64,000 nucleotides of DNA from Orychophragmus violaceus. Its lineage: Eukaryota > Streptophyta > Magnoliopsida > Brassicales > Brassicaceae. Below, piece after piece: positions 19,834-31,982 of this stretch. Position 1 is the first letter of the stretch; every line of letters begins with the position of its first letter. Under the pieces are notes generated by a model. That model was not told the DNA's origin. It saw only the letters and a program-made list of their open reading frames with translations, and did no database searches. Position numbers and translations under genes: made by a program. The stretch is from positions 18,105,082 to 18,169,081 of the forward strand of contig CM058230.1 in assembly GCA_030180135.1 (NCBI GenBank). Direction: 5' to 3'.

Positions 19834-20960
19834 CTATTCGTTGATCCAATGATCCTGATTAGCAGTTCCTCCAGGTTTGTCCTGCAGCAACACATCTTTC
19901 TGCTGTTTCAACTGGTTAACTAGCCTTCGGACGCTAGGAGTCTCGAATCGAGCCGTAGGGGATTGCTTCTCTTTTGTGGCACTAAGATACGGTTTAGGAG
20001 GAGGAACCTTGTCTTGCAGTACAGCAAGCTCCTTTAGGCGTTTGTATGCTTTCTTCTTTTCTTTTCTCTCTGCAAGATACTCCATCTGTAAAAAAATATC
20101 AAAACATAAATCGGCAAGAAGAAGAAAAACATATCCGGTATTCAAGAAACAACATCAGCAGTAGTATTAGGATTCTTCTATTTATTTAAGTGCAAATTTA
20201 GTAACAAAACTTTATAAGAATGTGAAAAGAAAACACGTACATTAGCTACAGACATGGCGTCATCCTCGCTGATGCCATTCTTCGTCAGTTCAAGGACCCG
20301 ACATCCATATACGCGTGCTGGATCAGGAATAAACGCCGAAACCCTATGGGGATTGAAGATGGCGAAACATTATATACAGAAAGAATGGTGAAGGACACAG
20401 GAAACTCCTCCATTGAATCAGAATTGAAGAGAGTCACATAAACAGTACTAGTGCAAAGATTGTTTAACACCGAAGTTTTTTCTATAAAGAACAAACTTAT
20501 AACGCATTGATCAAACCATATTAGGTACATAATGTAATGGAAATGCAGATACATAAAAATGGAGACTTTACTTGATGGGGTCGACGAGTTTTGCTTCAGG
20601 ATGCTTACGGGCGAATTTACGAACGTAGGAATCTTCAGGGAGAACAATCTTCTTGATTTTCCCATTAGATCGAGGAAAGACAGGAGGAGGTGATCTGCCA
20701 TTAAACCAGCTACAGTAAGAAACTAAAATCAAAAATCCTAAATCCAAGACGCCAAGATCTCAAATTTTTTATGCAATTGATCAAGGAAGTATCTAATTGG
20801 AAGGATCAAGCCGAATCATTTCCTGGAGCAAATGATGTAAAAAATACAAATGGCGAGAGAGTTACGCTTCCATGGCTTTAAGCCAAACAGGCTCTCGCGT
20901 AGCCAGTCCACCAACAAGCCTCCTCGTTTTCGAAAGTAAATCTCCTTTCATCCACGACAT
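19834..20960 (-). CDS. Mitochondrial small-subunit ribosomal protein mS23, 4 exons
   Basis: Minus-strand gene. Exons 20960-20866, 20709-20572, 20343-20241 and 20085-19834 have GT-AG junctions and join in frame to 588 nt (195 aa plus stop). The start is MSWMKGDLLSKTRRLVGGLA; later motifs include REPVWLKAME, KIVLPEDSYVRKFARKHPE and AERKEKKKAYKRLKEL. These match the plant mitoribosomal mS23 family as I recall it (At1g26750 by position). The N-terminus is basic and lacks acids at first, as expected for mitochondrial import. The protein is a structural part of the small mitoribosomal subunit. It is divergent from the bL32m gene, start codons 333 bp apart. Confidence 0.87.
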
Positions 20961-21293
20961 GGTTGCTGACCAGAGCTTTCTTCACTTTGCTTCTTCGCGA
21001 TAATAATTTTAGGGACCCGACGACGAAACCCACGAGCCACGACGAGGGTTTCGAAATGGCTCGAATCGGTTGAAAGCTCATGGTTATAAATCAAACCGGG
21101 TACGTCACATAGTAATTTCGGTCTAGAGTCGGTTATCTTGATAGAAAGAGATAATCCTTACGGTTCGATTCGGCTCGTTTAGGTTCAATTAAATTAAAAA
21201 CCAGCCATCGCCTGAGAAGACGACGCCGTCTCTGCGTTCATAAAAGTGAGTTTCCCCACTTCCGTCAGCTATTAGCTTTAGAGAACTGCAGCA
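20961..21293. promoter_or_regulatory. Shared promoter region between mS23 and bL32m
   Basis: 333 bp separate the two start codons, and both products belong to the mitochondrial ribosome. The stretch contains an ACGTCA core (about 21102) and several TCGAxTCGG-like words, but I see no clear TATA box for either gene and no TGGGCC/T site II element. A bidirectional promoter is an inference from spacing and shared function. Confidence 0.5.
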
Positions 21294-22608
21294 ATGGCGT
21301 TGAGCCTGACATCGCTAAAACGCGTCGCGGTTGAGTCATGCCGCCTCTTAGAAGCCCGAAGTTTGAGCCACGTTGCGGCAATGCCTCCGCCTTTGAACAG
21401 CGCCATTGATCGACCCATCGCTTTGCCGCCGCTGATTTCACCAGAGTTCGATCAGAATCAACCAGGTTCGATCGACGAGAAGAGCTTCGGGTTTGGGTTT
21501 CCTAATTTTGCTTTCTGTGGATCCATGGAGCTAATGGCTGTGCCCAAGAAGAAGGTTTGTGAACTCACAGTCTCTTAATTGGTTTTGAGTTATTGTGACA
21601 TCTGGGATCAGCTCGGACTCAGGTTTTCTCTAGGGTTTTAGGGTTACGACTTATTAGTTAATTGTTTCGTGTAAAAGTTATGAAATTGAGATCCAAAGTG
21701 CTAGATTGCACCTTCAAGAGAAACCATTAGCCAATCTCATAAAGGTTTTGTTTTTGTTTGTTGCTGCTTCTGAGTGTCCATTTCCATTTTCCTGTGTAGC
21801 TTTGTGTTTAAGCTCACATCTAAACTACGTTGGTTCCTTCACGTTCACATGTAGTTTGATTTCCTCTAGGGAGTTACCACTTACCTAGTATCAAATGAAA
21901 GTGTGTATTTTTATAATGGCCTTGTCCTCTTGGAGACTGATATAGGGTTAATCGAAGCTATTCTTCATGAAACATGCAGGTTTCTAAACACAAGAGAGGG
22001 ATACGAAATGGGCCAAAGGCTCTTAAGCCTACTCCTGTCATCATCCGTTGCAGGTACGAGATTGGCTTCTCTTGTTACTTTTTATGTTTGATGGCTCTTA
22101 ATTTAGCCATGAAGCTTTTGGTATGAGATCTAGTTTTGAAGTTGTGAAGGAATTTGTTCTGTTAGTTTCTATAGGTTGTCACTGCAGCAATAGCTGAAGA
22201 ATAAACGTATATGCTTGATGCTTTTGGTATGAGATCTAGTTTTGAGGTTGTAAATAGTTATCACTTGGTAGAAACTGCATTCATCCCGCTGTGCCAATTT
22301 TTCTAAAGGGTGTTTTTATATTTATGGCCTTGTCCCCTTCGTAGAAACTAGAACGGTAAATCTTTAACTAGTTTGATGGAAGAACTGTGTGTGTTCATCG
22401 CGCTGCAAACATGAGTCGACTCGTTTGGCCTTAACTATAAAACACTTGTTTCGCTCTTTATGATCTCACTGTCAGTATCTGGATTTTTTATATATACCAT
22501 TTTAAGTGCACACTGTCTTGTGTTTCCAGGAGTTGCGGGAGAGTTAAGCTGCCACATTTCTTCTGTTGCAGCGGTGAGCGGGTAAACCCTAGTGAGCAAG
22601 GCAATTAG
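21294..22608 (+). CDS. Mitochondrial large-subunit ribosomal protein bL32m, 3 exons
   Basis: Exons 21294-21554, 21980-22053 and 22530-22608 join in frame to 414 nt (137 aa plus stop) with GT-AG introns of 425 and 476 bp. The first ~80 residues form a mitochondrial presequence-like extension (MALSLTSLKRVAVESCRLLE). The conserved L32 core then begins at MAVPKKKVSKHKRG and continues with NGPKALKPTP, the zinc-ribbon pieces CRSCG and FCCSGE, and NPSEQGN. Exon 1 encodes the targeting region up to the L32 start. Position fits At1g26740. It is a structural protein of the large mitoribosomal subunit. Confidence 0.92.
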
Positions 22609-23144
22609 AGAAACTATTCAAGATCCCCTCTTATGATTATTCCTTGTTGGATTTCTAGAGGAAAAAAAATCTTGGCTTTCTTAGTAGTAGACTCGAATGA
22701 TATGATAGACTTAGTTGACTCTGTTTTGTCATATGATTTGGGTTTTTCCTGGAAGATCAATATGATCATGCTTCTTTTGACAAATTATGTTGTTGTCATT
22801 ACTTGTTGCAGAGTCTAGGCCACCTCATTTATAATAATATATATGTGCTCTTAGACTTAAAATAAACAGCTACATCTTCCTGAAACAATCAATGCAAGTT
22901 TTAGAAGCTCTTCCGTTTGAGTAACAGTGGATGATCTAATAGTTTGCAGGCATTGTCACAGTTCTCCAGTAGGTCTATAGATCTTGGTTTGGAATCTGAT
23001 TTGGGCATATTGTGACTGGAACCATGCCATTTTCAGTTGCTTTTGCTCTCCTCATATGTCACAGCACAGAGCTCAAGGATAACCCAATGACAAAAACTTT
23101 ACTCTTCCGAAAAACCTTGAGTAGATCGAATCTAATACCTAACT
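22609..23144. other. Tail-to-tail spacer between bL32m and the PHO1-like gene
   Basis: Holds the 3' untranslated regions of two convergent genes. No further gene was recognised. Confidence 0.6.
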
Positions 23145-26100
23145 CTATCTCGAATCTTCTACTTCGTCGTAGTTGAATGGTAAAGGAACTGATTTGAATG
23201 CTCTGAACTTCCCTACGTTGTTCAAATGCTCGTTTTCTAACCTGTGTTCACAACAAAGCCACAATCTTAAGTAAAAGAAATGATTTTTGAGGAGCATTTA
23301 TCGACTGTTTCTTGATCAAGACGCTACCTGAAGAAATTCCAGATACCACGACGTATGATCTCCAGAATAGCAAGAAGAGCAACCATTGTTTCTCTATGCA
23401 AGAATGGTAAGTTAAATTCCAGCACTGTCTCCAACCATGCCAACCTCAACACAACGTTTAGAACCTACAATAAGGAAAAGAGAAAAACAAAATTCAGAAT
23501 TTATTTTGTTATCTTTTAATTTTTATTTATTAGTTCTCACCATTGCAATGTAGTAGACGGATTTATAAGGAACAAGAAGCTTCTCTCTCAACCAACTTTT
23601 AGATGGTCTGTGAAGCAATCCCCAGTCAAATACAATGTCCCAATATGTGCCGTAAAAAGTTGCCAACGCCGAAAAAACCCAGGCAGAGATTTTCCAGACG
23701 TTTCCTCTGTTAAGGTTGTAAGCTGTTCTCAAGCACACAGCAACAATGGTCAATAGATACTTGAGGGCATTGTAGGCTTGGCTTGAATCTTTCTCTTCGA
23801 TTAATCTTCGAACACACTGAAGGAAACGTGACCAGTAAGGAATCACAGCGACGATGAAGTAGAATGTGCTGTAGACATGGCTTGATCTGCATGTGTTTTG
23901 TCTGAGCCTGAAATCTCCCCAGCCATAGTAACATATGTAGAACTCCAAACTCCTTAGTGCTTGAACCTAAAGAAGACGGTTTAGTTATGAAGTGGAAACA
24001 TTTTGAAAACATGAACATCAAGGTTATGAACAACGCAAACCTGGCTTGTTAATTGGTCGGCCAAGAAAAAGTCCGGCATGCTAACCTGCAATTTTGAGAA
24101 AAGATCTATCTATCAATGTTTTTACTTAGGGAAAACAGAGGATGTGCTTGAGTAATTACCTTGTAGAGCGGCGCAGCAATGCAACGGACTACAACCATGA
24201 TGAAGAAGAAGCGGCTTGACCGATAAAAAATATTGAAGGGACAGATAATAATTGCTATCACTAGCTGGAAAACATTGTACATAAGACAGTTGTTACTACA
24301 TTAATAAACAGAATGGTTTTATGATTTGTAATGATGAACAACTTACAGCGACAATAAAAAGGGGAAGAAGTTCAGTGATTGTCTTGTAGTCATTAGTGTC
24401 AGGATCCATCTCCATGTCAAGGTTTATAATAACAGCAGCTAAAGCAAGCGTGCCGAGACCAAAGCTTAGAAGCAGAACATGTCTGTAACCAAGCTCTGTT
24501 CCTTCTTTGAATCCGAATATGAAAGGGTAATTCACTCGATATCTTTTCCAAAAGTATATGTTTGAACCATACATGATCATGTGTAGGACAACAAATCCAA
24601 ACAAACTGAAAAATACAGTTTAAGAAACATTCTTGTCAGAAACAAAACAGTTGATTCAGTTAGAGAATTTATAGATGTTTTGGTTTGAACCTGTAAAGAG
24701 GGAACATTGTCTCCATGTAAATGTTTCGTCCGTCTGCGCCCATTATATTACGAGCATGTATTAACAAGCCAAGAGCAACCACTAGAGAGACTGAGCAGCC
24801 AACAAAAAAGCCTGACAATGAAGAACAATCTTAGAGATTTTGATTAATTTGCCATTAATTACTATGATTATTGACAACAATTACTGTTATAAAAACGTGA
24901 TTTCGGTTTAGTTACCAGTGGAAAACGTTGTTGTATGCTTTTCTTTATTCACTTTTGGTCTTAAAAGATTCATTCCTTTGCTTCGATTCGAACTGGCGAA
25001 ATGCTCTACAAAGATAGACTCAACTCTTATCATAAGCTTGTTGATCTGTTAAAATGTAATTAAAGCTCATTTTAGGGTTGTAGTTTTGTTAAAGTAAAAA
25101 AAGAAAAGTTTTGTGTAGAGACATTGTATTAACCTCATCAGAGCTAGTGAGGTATGACTTATCAACCATCTCCATGTATGGTTTTGCTGCACTTCTTGAA
25201 GCAATCTGATATATTATAGGAACAACAAAAACATATTAATAATCTCTCAAGAAACTTATATGTATTTATCTCTTTAACCCAAGTTGTTACCTTATTATAC
25301 TTCTTCATGATCTTTGAAAATGCCAAGGTGTTCAAGAAGCTGAATTAATATCATAACCAGAGCAAAGATCAAAATCAAACCATCTTTTCTGAATTCTTTT
25401 GTTTCCTTCTTGAGAATACTTAAGAAGCATACCTGTAATTCTTGAGATGTCTAAGCTTGCGATAGAACTCGATGAAGACAATCTTAAGCCGTTCTTCTAT
25501 TTTCTTGAGATTCTCTCTTGTGAATTTGAGCTCTTCGTGGTTAGAGAGCTTGAGGACGTTTCTAATTCTGGACAGAGGTGATTCTTGACTTCTGTTTAGT
25601 CTGATACGGTCAAGAACACTTAAAGCCTCCGGTACACTCCCTTTCGTTGAATCTCCACGGTTAGATCCACTTTCCTCTACTATGATTCCCATCTCATCAC
25701 CTAATGTCTTCCCTTCAAAAACAAAACACACAAAAAGATTCAAACTTTTTGTCCTTTCAGACTAAACCCAGTAACAAACAAAACAATCTCTGCTGAACTT
25801 ACTCTGTTCCGTAGTATCTAAGGCATTCACATCGACTGATACTGTTTCAGAGCATGTCCAAGACGAAGCAGGTTGGTCTACTTTGATTCTGAAAGCAATC
25901 AAAATATCCATTTGTTTGTTCAAAACCACTGCTTCCTTCACCATTTCCTCCACTTTAGACCGGTAAAAATGGTTCACTTTATCGAACTCGAGATCTAGGG
26001 TTTTAAAGAACACAAGCTCGGACTCTCTCCCTTCTTCAGCAACTTTCAAGATGGTCGTCTCGTATCGCTCAAACCCATCATCACCAATCGTTTTACTCAC

Positions 26101-26331
26101 CATAATATCCTGGTTTTCGATTTCCATTGTTGAGGCGGCGCGGCTGTAACGCTTTGTCAGACCGCTGAAGTTGCGGTGGGCAGCTTGCTTGCGTTTTAAG
26201 GTATTTGATGTTCCTGTTCTTTTCCGTGAATTTTGGATTTCTTGAAGAATGGATTTGAGACAAGAGTAATCCATGTAAGCTTGTTGCCATTCTGGAATCA
26301 TCTGCCCAACAAACTCTTTCCCAAACTTCAT
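23145..26331 (-). CDS. PHO1-family SPX-EXS membrane protein, 12 exons, PHO1;H7-like
   Basis: Exons on the minus strand: 26331-25803, 25712-25433, 25339-25291, 25205-25134, 25045-24916, 24811-24691, 24605-24347, 24264-24160, 24085-24041, 23966-23541, 23464-23328 and 23241-23145. All junctions are GT-AG. The sum is 2250 nt, an open frame of 749 aa. The N-terminal SPX domain starts MKFGKEFVGQMIPEWQQAYM, where basic residues bind inositol pyrophosphates. Several hydrophobic segments follow, such as GFFVGCSVSLVVALGLLI and LFGFVVLHMI. The C-terminal EXS domain contains YWSRFLQCVRRL, YNALKYLLTIV and YGTYWDIVFDWGLL. Family members export phosphate or act in phosphate signalling. Position and length fit At1g26730 (PHO1;H7). 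No defect was seen. Confidence 0.93.
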
Positions 26332-26955
26332 TGTTCGTGTTTCTTCTCTGGGTTTCTCTATAAAAACTCAAGAATCCAGATTCAATTACAAAAACCTTTT
26401 GTAGTTCAGATTAATGTCTCTCTGTACTTCACTGAAAAGTTGGCTGCCGAGTAAAGAACACTTACAGAGAAGAAAACAATAAAAAACGAGAGAATGGAAG
26501 AACAGATCTTGAAGATTTACAAGAGAAGACAGAATAAACAAAAGATTGATTGATGAAAAAGTCGTAGGAGAAGAGAAAAAAAGGAGGAATCTTCGTAAAA
26601 AAGGAAACAAAATGGAATTAGCCAGCCATGCAAATCTCGGAATCTATTCAACGAGTCTCTGATATATACGGTCCACAAGCAATATAATCATTACAATATA
26701 TTTTTGACATTTATAGAAACAATGGGATATTGAGTCACATACATACAGCTTTGCGAGTGGATTTAATTCCAAAGTGAGAATATTCAAATAAATTGAACTG
26801 AAATTGGAAAATGACCTTTGGTGTGGTGGGCTCTTGGCTGGACTGATTGTGCTTCACTAAAGAAGATTTTTTGTTTTTTGTTTTTTTTTGGTTTTCTTCT
26901 TAGGACAATAATCAATAATTGCTTATTTTGTAATGCATGCATGGATAAAAATATT
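26332..26955. other. Upstream region of the PHO1-like gene
   Basis: Holds the 5' flank of the gene at 23145-26331; pyrimidine-rich on the gene's strand close to the start codon. No other gene was seen. Copia debris begins at about 26960. Confidence 0.5.
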
Positions 26956-26959
26956 CCTC

Positions 26960-29900
26960 TAATATAAAGTTGTTCGTCAAGTAACATATTACCTGCTGGA
27001 AAAGATGAACTAGCTACTCAACAAGGAACTATGTATCTCACAACTAGTTTACAATTGTTAAACGTTTATCTCATACCCGAGTTCCATAAGAATTTAATTT
27101 CATTTGGTCAATTAGTTACCGGCAACTTTCTAGTTGGCCATGTTACTAATCGTTTATTGCTTCTCTTGGACCGCACTACGAGGACGATGATTGGAGCGGG
27201 TGATCGTGAGCGAGAAGAACTATACCGTTTTCGAGGGATTGAGAATTTTGGATCCAACCAAATGAGTTTACAGAAGGATTACACCTTGTGGCACGCAAGG
27301 TTGAGACATCCGTCTTCAAAAATTCTCAGAAACATTTCTGGTGTTCACACTTTATCTTCAGAGAGTAGTAAGATTTTTAACAAAGGTGATATTTGTTTTC
27401 GTTCGAAAGAAACAAGACACTGTTAATTTCCATATTCTAAGAGTAATGCAAAAGATATTTTCGATTTATAATTGTGATCTTTGGGGGCCATACAGAACAC
27501 CAGTTTTTTGTGGCTCTCGTTATTTTTAACAATCGTGGACGATTGTTCACGAGCTGTCTAGCTCTACTTACTGACCGACAAATCCACAGTTCCAAATACT
27601 CTATCCAATTTCATCGCCATGATTGACAGACAGTTTATGAAGAAAATCAAAACTGTATGCAATGACAATAGTACGAAATTTGTTGCTCTAACAAAAAAAT
27701 TTCAAGAAAAGGGAATCATTCACGAGCCTTCTTGTATCCACACACCTCAATAGAGTGGACGCTTGAAAAGAAAGCATAGATACATTCTTGAAGTTGCTCG
27801 CGCTTTACGTTTTCAAGGAAACTGAAAACTACCAATTGATTTCTAGGGAGATTATGTCCTAACGGCCTCTTACCTCATTAATGAAACACCATCACAAGTA
27901 CTTCATGGCAAATCTCCATTTGAAATTCTGTATGGACATGCACCAACTTACAAGCACCTTCGAACTTTCGTCTGTTTGGTGTATGCATACAATCTCCACC
28001 ATAAAGGTGATAAATTTGAATCATGCAGTAGAAGATGCATATTTGCATACTACCCTTATGCGAAGAAAGGGTGGCGACTATAGGACTTGGAACGAAACAT
28101 ATTATTTGTGTCCAGAGATGTTGTGTTCAATGAATCAACATTTTCATATCCTCCTTTTATTGAGAATATAGAAGCACCTACAGTTATGTCTTCTCCAACT
28201 CGACATAGCTCAGAAAAAGAGGACACAACGCCTCTAACTGTCACTTTACAGACCCATACAGAACCATCTCCGACACCACAGTTGGATCAATCGGAAGTTC
28301 ATCAAACAACTGATATTGAGATGGCTTTGACATCACAAGAAGAAATGACAAAATTACTTGGTCGAGGTTATATACCAAAAATCCAATCAACTCGTCTGCA
28401 TGTTTTTATCGTCAACTCAGTCTCTATCACTCGTCCTTCATCTCCCTCACTCTCTCCTCAGCCTTCCTAAGGTATGGCTCATCCTCTATCCGCATATCTT
28501 TCATGTACTACATTCTAAACTTTGCATTGTAGCTATCTTGTTGCATTAACAAATGCAGTTGAGCCTAAATCATTCAACGAAGCCATGAAATATGAACGCT
28601 GGCGACTCGTGGTCTAATCTGAAGTAATGTCTGTTGAAGACAATCATACTTGGGAGCTAATGCCTCTTCCATATGGAAAATCAGTCATCGGAAGCCAATG
28701 GGTTTTTCGTATAAAACTCAAAGCAGATGGCTCGATTGAATGTTTTAAGGCGAGACTTGTAGCTCTATGAAATTATCAAAAAACCGACACTGATTATCAA
28801 GAAAAAATTTCTCCAGTCGCAAAGATGATCATTGTTCGTTTAATCTTGGATATAGCTGACAAAAGGAATTATGAAGTTCATCAAATGAGTGTTCATAACG
28901 ATTTTCTCCATGGTGATCTTACGAAAGAAGTGTATATGAAATCACCTAGGGTTTTACAACACCAGGGGATACACGCGTTTTCAGACTACGAAAATCCCTT
29001 TATGGATTAAAACAGTCCCCACAATGTTGGTTTGTAAAGCTCGCGGATGCACTCAAGAAATACGTTTTCACGCAAACCCGATCAGACTATTCACTCTTTA
29101 CGTATAAGAAAGATGGTGTCTCTTTTTAAATCTTGGTATACGTTTTCGATCTCATTATATCCGGGAACTCTCCAACAGCAATACATGATTTCAAGCATTA
29201 TCTATCAACTTGTTTTCATATGAAAGATTTTGGTATTGACAAATACTTATTGGATCTGGAAATCGCATGAAGCCCTACTGGTAACTATCTTTTTCAGAGT
29301 AAATACGCCATTGACATGTCACAGAAGCAAGCTTGTTAGGGTGTAAACCGAATTTGTCTCCTATTGATCAAAACCACATGCTCTCTTTCTCTCTCTCGAA
29401 CAGTCCCCTATTAAGTGATCCATCAACATACCGTCACTTGATTGGGAGACTTTTTTATCTAGCTTCAACAAGACCATATCTTGCATATGCAATCCATGCA
29501 CTATCTAAATTCATGCAACACCATCGTGAAGAACACTGGACTGCCGCTCTCAAAGTTGTACGATATTTAAAAGGCAACTCGGGCAAGGAATTCTTCTACG
29601 AGTTGACACACCACTTCACATAACAGGATGGTGTGATTTAGACTGGGCTAGCTGTCCGCTTACTCGACGATCTCTAACAGGATGGATTGTTCAATTTGGA
29701 GATTCTCTAATATCATGAAAAACTAAGAAGGAAAAGATAGTTTCATGTTCTTCTGTCGAAGCAGAATATCGAGCAATGACATCAATAACTCGTGAATTAA
29801 AGTGGCTAAAATCTCTTCTACGGGAGCTCGGTATTGATCATTATGTGCCAATGACTCTTCACTGTGACAGTCAAGCAGCATTTCATATAAGTGCGAATCT

Positions 29901-30301
29901 AGTTTTTCATGAAAGGACAAAGCATACCGAAATTGATTGTCATTTCGTCTGTGATGCTATTTTGGATGGCCTTATTCGAGCTTATCATGTCTCCACAACA
30001 AACCAACTTGCAGACATTCTAACAAAGGCATTATGAGGAAGAAAATTTGATTCATTTCTTCACAAGCTAGACATTCAAAATTTGTATACTCCAGCTTGGA
30101 GGGAGGTATTAGGAGATATATATACAAATAAATATTTAAGTCTATCTTAAATATATTTACTCATGTTTATCTATTCATATATCCTATGTCTATCTACTTA
30201 CGATTGAACCTATATAAAGACCTCTTCGTCAAGATCAATAATAAGATACAAATTCTATTCTCTTATACTATCTTGTTAGAAATTAAATGGAAACCCTAAC
30301 A
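26960..30301 (+). pseudogene. Degenerate Copia retrotransposon, 5'-truncated
   Basis: Plus-strand Copia remains with many frameshifts and stops. Recognisable blocks are a protease-downstream segment YLIPEFHKNLISFGQLVTGN (27061 on), GAG-pre-integrase LWHARLRHPSSKIL (about 27288), integrase pieces (27470-27860), reverse transcriptase pieces with EVHQMSVHNDFLHGDLTKEV (about 28875), STRPYLAYAIHALSKFM (about 29466) and RNase H SSVEAEYRAMTSITRELKWL (29751 on). It ends with a polypurine tract GGAGGGAGG (30098) and a 195-bp LTR (30107-30301) with TATTAGG/CCTAACA inverted ends. Gag and the 5' LTR are missing. This is an old insertion 0.6 kb upstream of the PHO1-like gene. Confidence 0.85.
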
Positions 30302-30689
30302 AAAACAGGAGACACCTAATCATAACATGAAGCCAATTTCAGAAGCCACCGTCAAGATGAGCAAATCGACTCCAGAAAACATTCCTTGCATAGAGCCGCC
30401 AGAAGAGAGAGGAGTTACATAACACCACCGTCTTCAGCCTGGTCCACCAATTTTCTCGATGCATAACATAAGACCTCTGCTAGAATGAACATAAAACCTT
30501 AATACGAGAACCAGAACCCCTAGAGAAAAGAGACCGAGAAAGCATAGAACGTCATATCTAAAACAGACTCACACATTACATTTAGGTGAACCTAACAGAA
30601 AAGGAATAAAAGGCGATTGGAGGGAAGATCCCCGCCGAAACTTCGCCGATCTACTATCTCCGAGTAGATTAACATCACAAGTAATTAAG
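30302..30689. other. Unassigned sequence between two retrotransposons
   Basis: No long frame. The C- and G-rich stretch at about 30610-30665 (GATCCCCGCCGAAACTTCGC) resembles untranslated regions of plant non-LTR elements, but this is only an impression. Confidence 0.3.
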
Positions 30690-30694
30690 GAAAC

Positions 30695-31041
30695 TGTAAC
30701 ATCCCGGTTTGTGGTATATGTGGAAATGCTTAAATGAATTAATTTGGCTACCTATGTCACCAAGTGCACTTACCTTTTCCGGTCACTTGCCTGGAAGAAC
30801 TCCAGAGTTAAGCGTGCTTGAGCTGGAGTAGTCTCAGGATGGGTGACCTTCCGGGAAGTGATTTGTGGTAGCATGTGTGAGGACAAAACACATGGAAAAA
30901 GGTCACGTGGTGATTGCAGGGTCAGTAAATTACTCGGTTGGGCCTACGAAAAATAACGCACAGACCGTCAGACAGGGGTGGGGCCCACGAGCCCGATAGA
31001 GGGATGGGTGACTCACCAGTAGGGGCGGACGGGGCGTTACA
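30695..31041 (+). repeat. Cassandra LTR 1 with 5S-rRNA-like block
   Basis: 347 bp, TGTAACATCCCGG...GGGGCGTTACA. The 5S-like block spans about 30757-30880 and preserves box A (AGTTAAGCGTGCTTGAGC, 30806-30823), an intermediate element GGAGTAGT and box C (GGATGGGTGACC, 30837-30848). These are the pol III control regions of 5S genes. It is not a genuine 5S gene, because the flanking parts diverge. Confidence 0.93.
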
Positions 31042-31159
31042 AGTGGTATCAGAGCTCAAGGAAGTCAAACCGATTCTGTCTCGGGAGACAATCCTAGGGT
31101 TTGAGGGTTATGGTTGCTGCGGAATTCGGGGACGAATTCCCGTTAAGTGGGGGAGAATT

Positions 31160-31504
31160 TGTAATGGCCCTGGCCCGGCCCATTTGAGAAAGGCTTAAAT
31201 GAATTAATTTGACTACCTATATCACCAAGTGCACTTACCTTTTCCGATCACTTGCCTGAAAGAACTCCAGAGTTAAGCGTGCTTGGACTGGAGTAGTCCC
31301 AGGATGGGTGACCTTCCGGGAAGTGATTCGTGGTAGCATGTGTGTGAGAACAAAATACATGGAAAAAGGTCACGTGGTGATTGCAGGGTCAGTAAATTAC
31401 TCGGTCGGGCCTACGAAAAAATAACGCACCGACCGTCGGACAGGGGTAGGGCCCACGAGCTCGATAGAGGGATGGGTGACTCACCGGTAGGGCGGGGCGT
31501 TACA
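31160..31504 (+). repeat. Cassandra LTR 2 (central), divergent 5' end
   Basis: 345 bp. The 5S-like block and 3' half match LTR 1 closely, but the first ~28 bp (TGTAATGGCCCTGGCCCGG) are unrelated to LTRs 1 and 3. A purine-rich tract AAGTGGGGGAGAATT ends immediately upstream. Confidence 0.92.
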
Positions 31505-31619
31505 ATTGGTATCAGAGCCGAAACCGAGGACGCGTGTGGAGTCAGTGAGGGCTCACACCGTCAAGGATAACGATCCTGGTGCGCAACGAGGGCGTTGCGC
31601 TCTGTGAGAGTGGGTGAAT

Positions 31620-31977
31620 TGTAACATCCCGGTTTGTGGTATATGTGGAAAGGCTTAAATGATTTAATTTGGCTACCTATGTCACCAAGTGCACTTACCT
31701 TTTCCGGTCACTTGCCTGAAAAAACTCCAGAGTTAAGCGTGCTTGAGCTGGAGTAGTCTCAGGATGGGTGACCTTCCGGGAAATGATTCGTGGTAGCATG
31801 TGTGTGAGGACAAAACACATGGGAAAAGGTCACGTGGTGATTGCATGGTCAGTAAATTACTCGGTTGGGCCTACGAAAAATAACGCACCGACCGTCGGAC
31901 AGGAGTGGGGCCCACGAGCCCGATAAAGAGATGTGTGACTCACCGGTAAGGACGGACGGAGCGGACGGGGCGTTACA
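31620..31977 (+). repeat. Cassandra LTR 3 with 5S-rRNA-like block
   Basis: 358 bp. The first 30 bp equal those of LTR 1, unlike the central LTR. The 3' end has a small extra repeat of GACGGA/GCGGAC before GGGGCGTTACA. Target duplication GAAAC follows at 31978. Confidence 0.93.
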
Positions 31978-31982
31978 GAAAC

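Larger units (their letters stand above)
30695..31977 (+). mobile_element. Cassandra TRIM retrotransposon, tandem form with three LTRs
   Basis: Structure: LTR (30695-31041), internal (31042-31159), LTR (31160-31504), internal (31505-31619), LTR (31620-31977). The 5-bp target duplication GAAAC flanks the whole array at 30690-30694 and 31978-31982. Each LTR carries a 5S-rRNA-like block, the defining trait of Cassandra. Both internal parts start with an initiator-Met primer-binding site (31044-31055 and 31507-31519) and end with a purine-rich tract. No protein is encoded; Cassandra is mobilised by other elements' enzymes. The single target duplication shows that the array arose in one insertion or by later recombination inside one. 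Confidence 0.93.

Noticed and set aside
20878..21081. 67-codon minus-strand frame starting MSFQPIRAIS
   Set aside because: It overlaps mS23 exon 1 in a different phase; the mS23 frame joins four exons precisely and matches the family.
30806..31790. Genuine 5S rRNA genes
   Set aside because: Only the inner part is 5S-like; ends diverge, and position inside TRIM LTRs with primer-binding sites identifies Cassandra.
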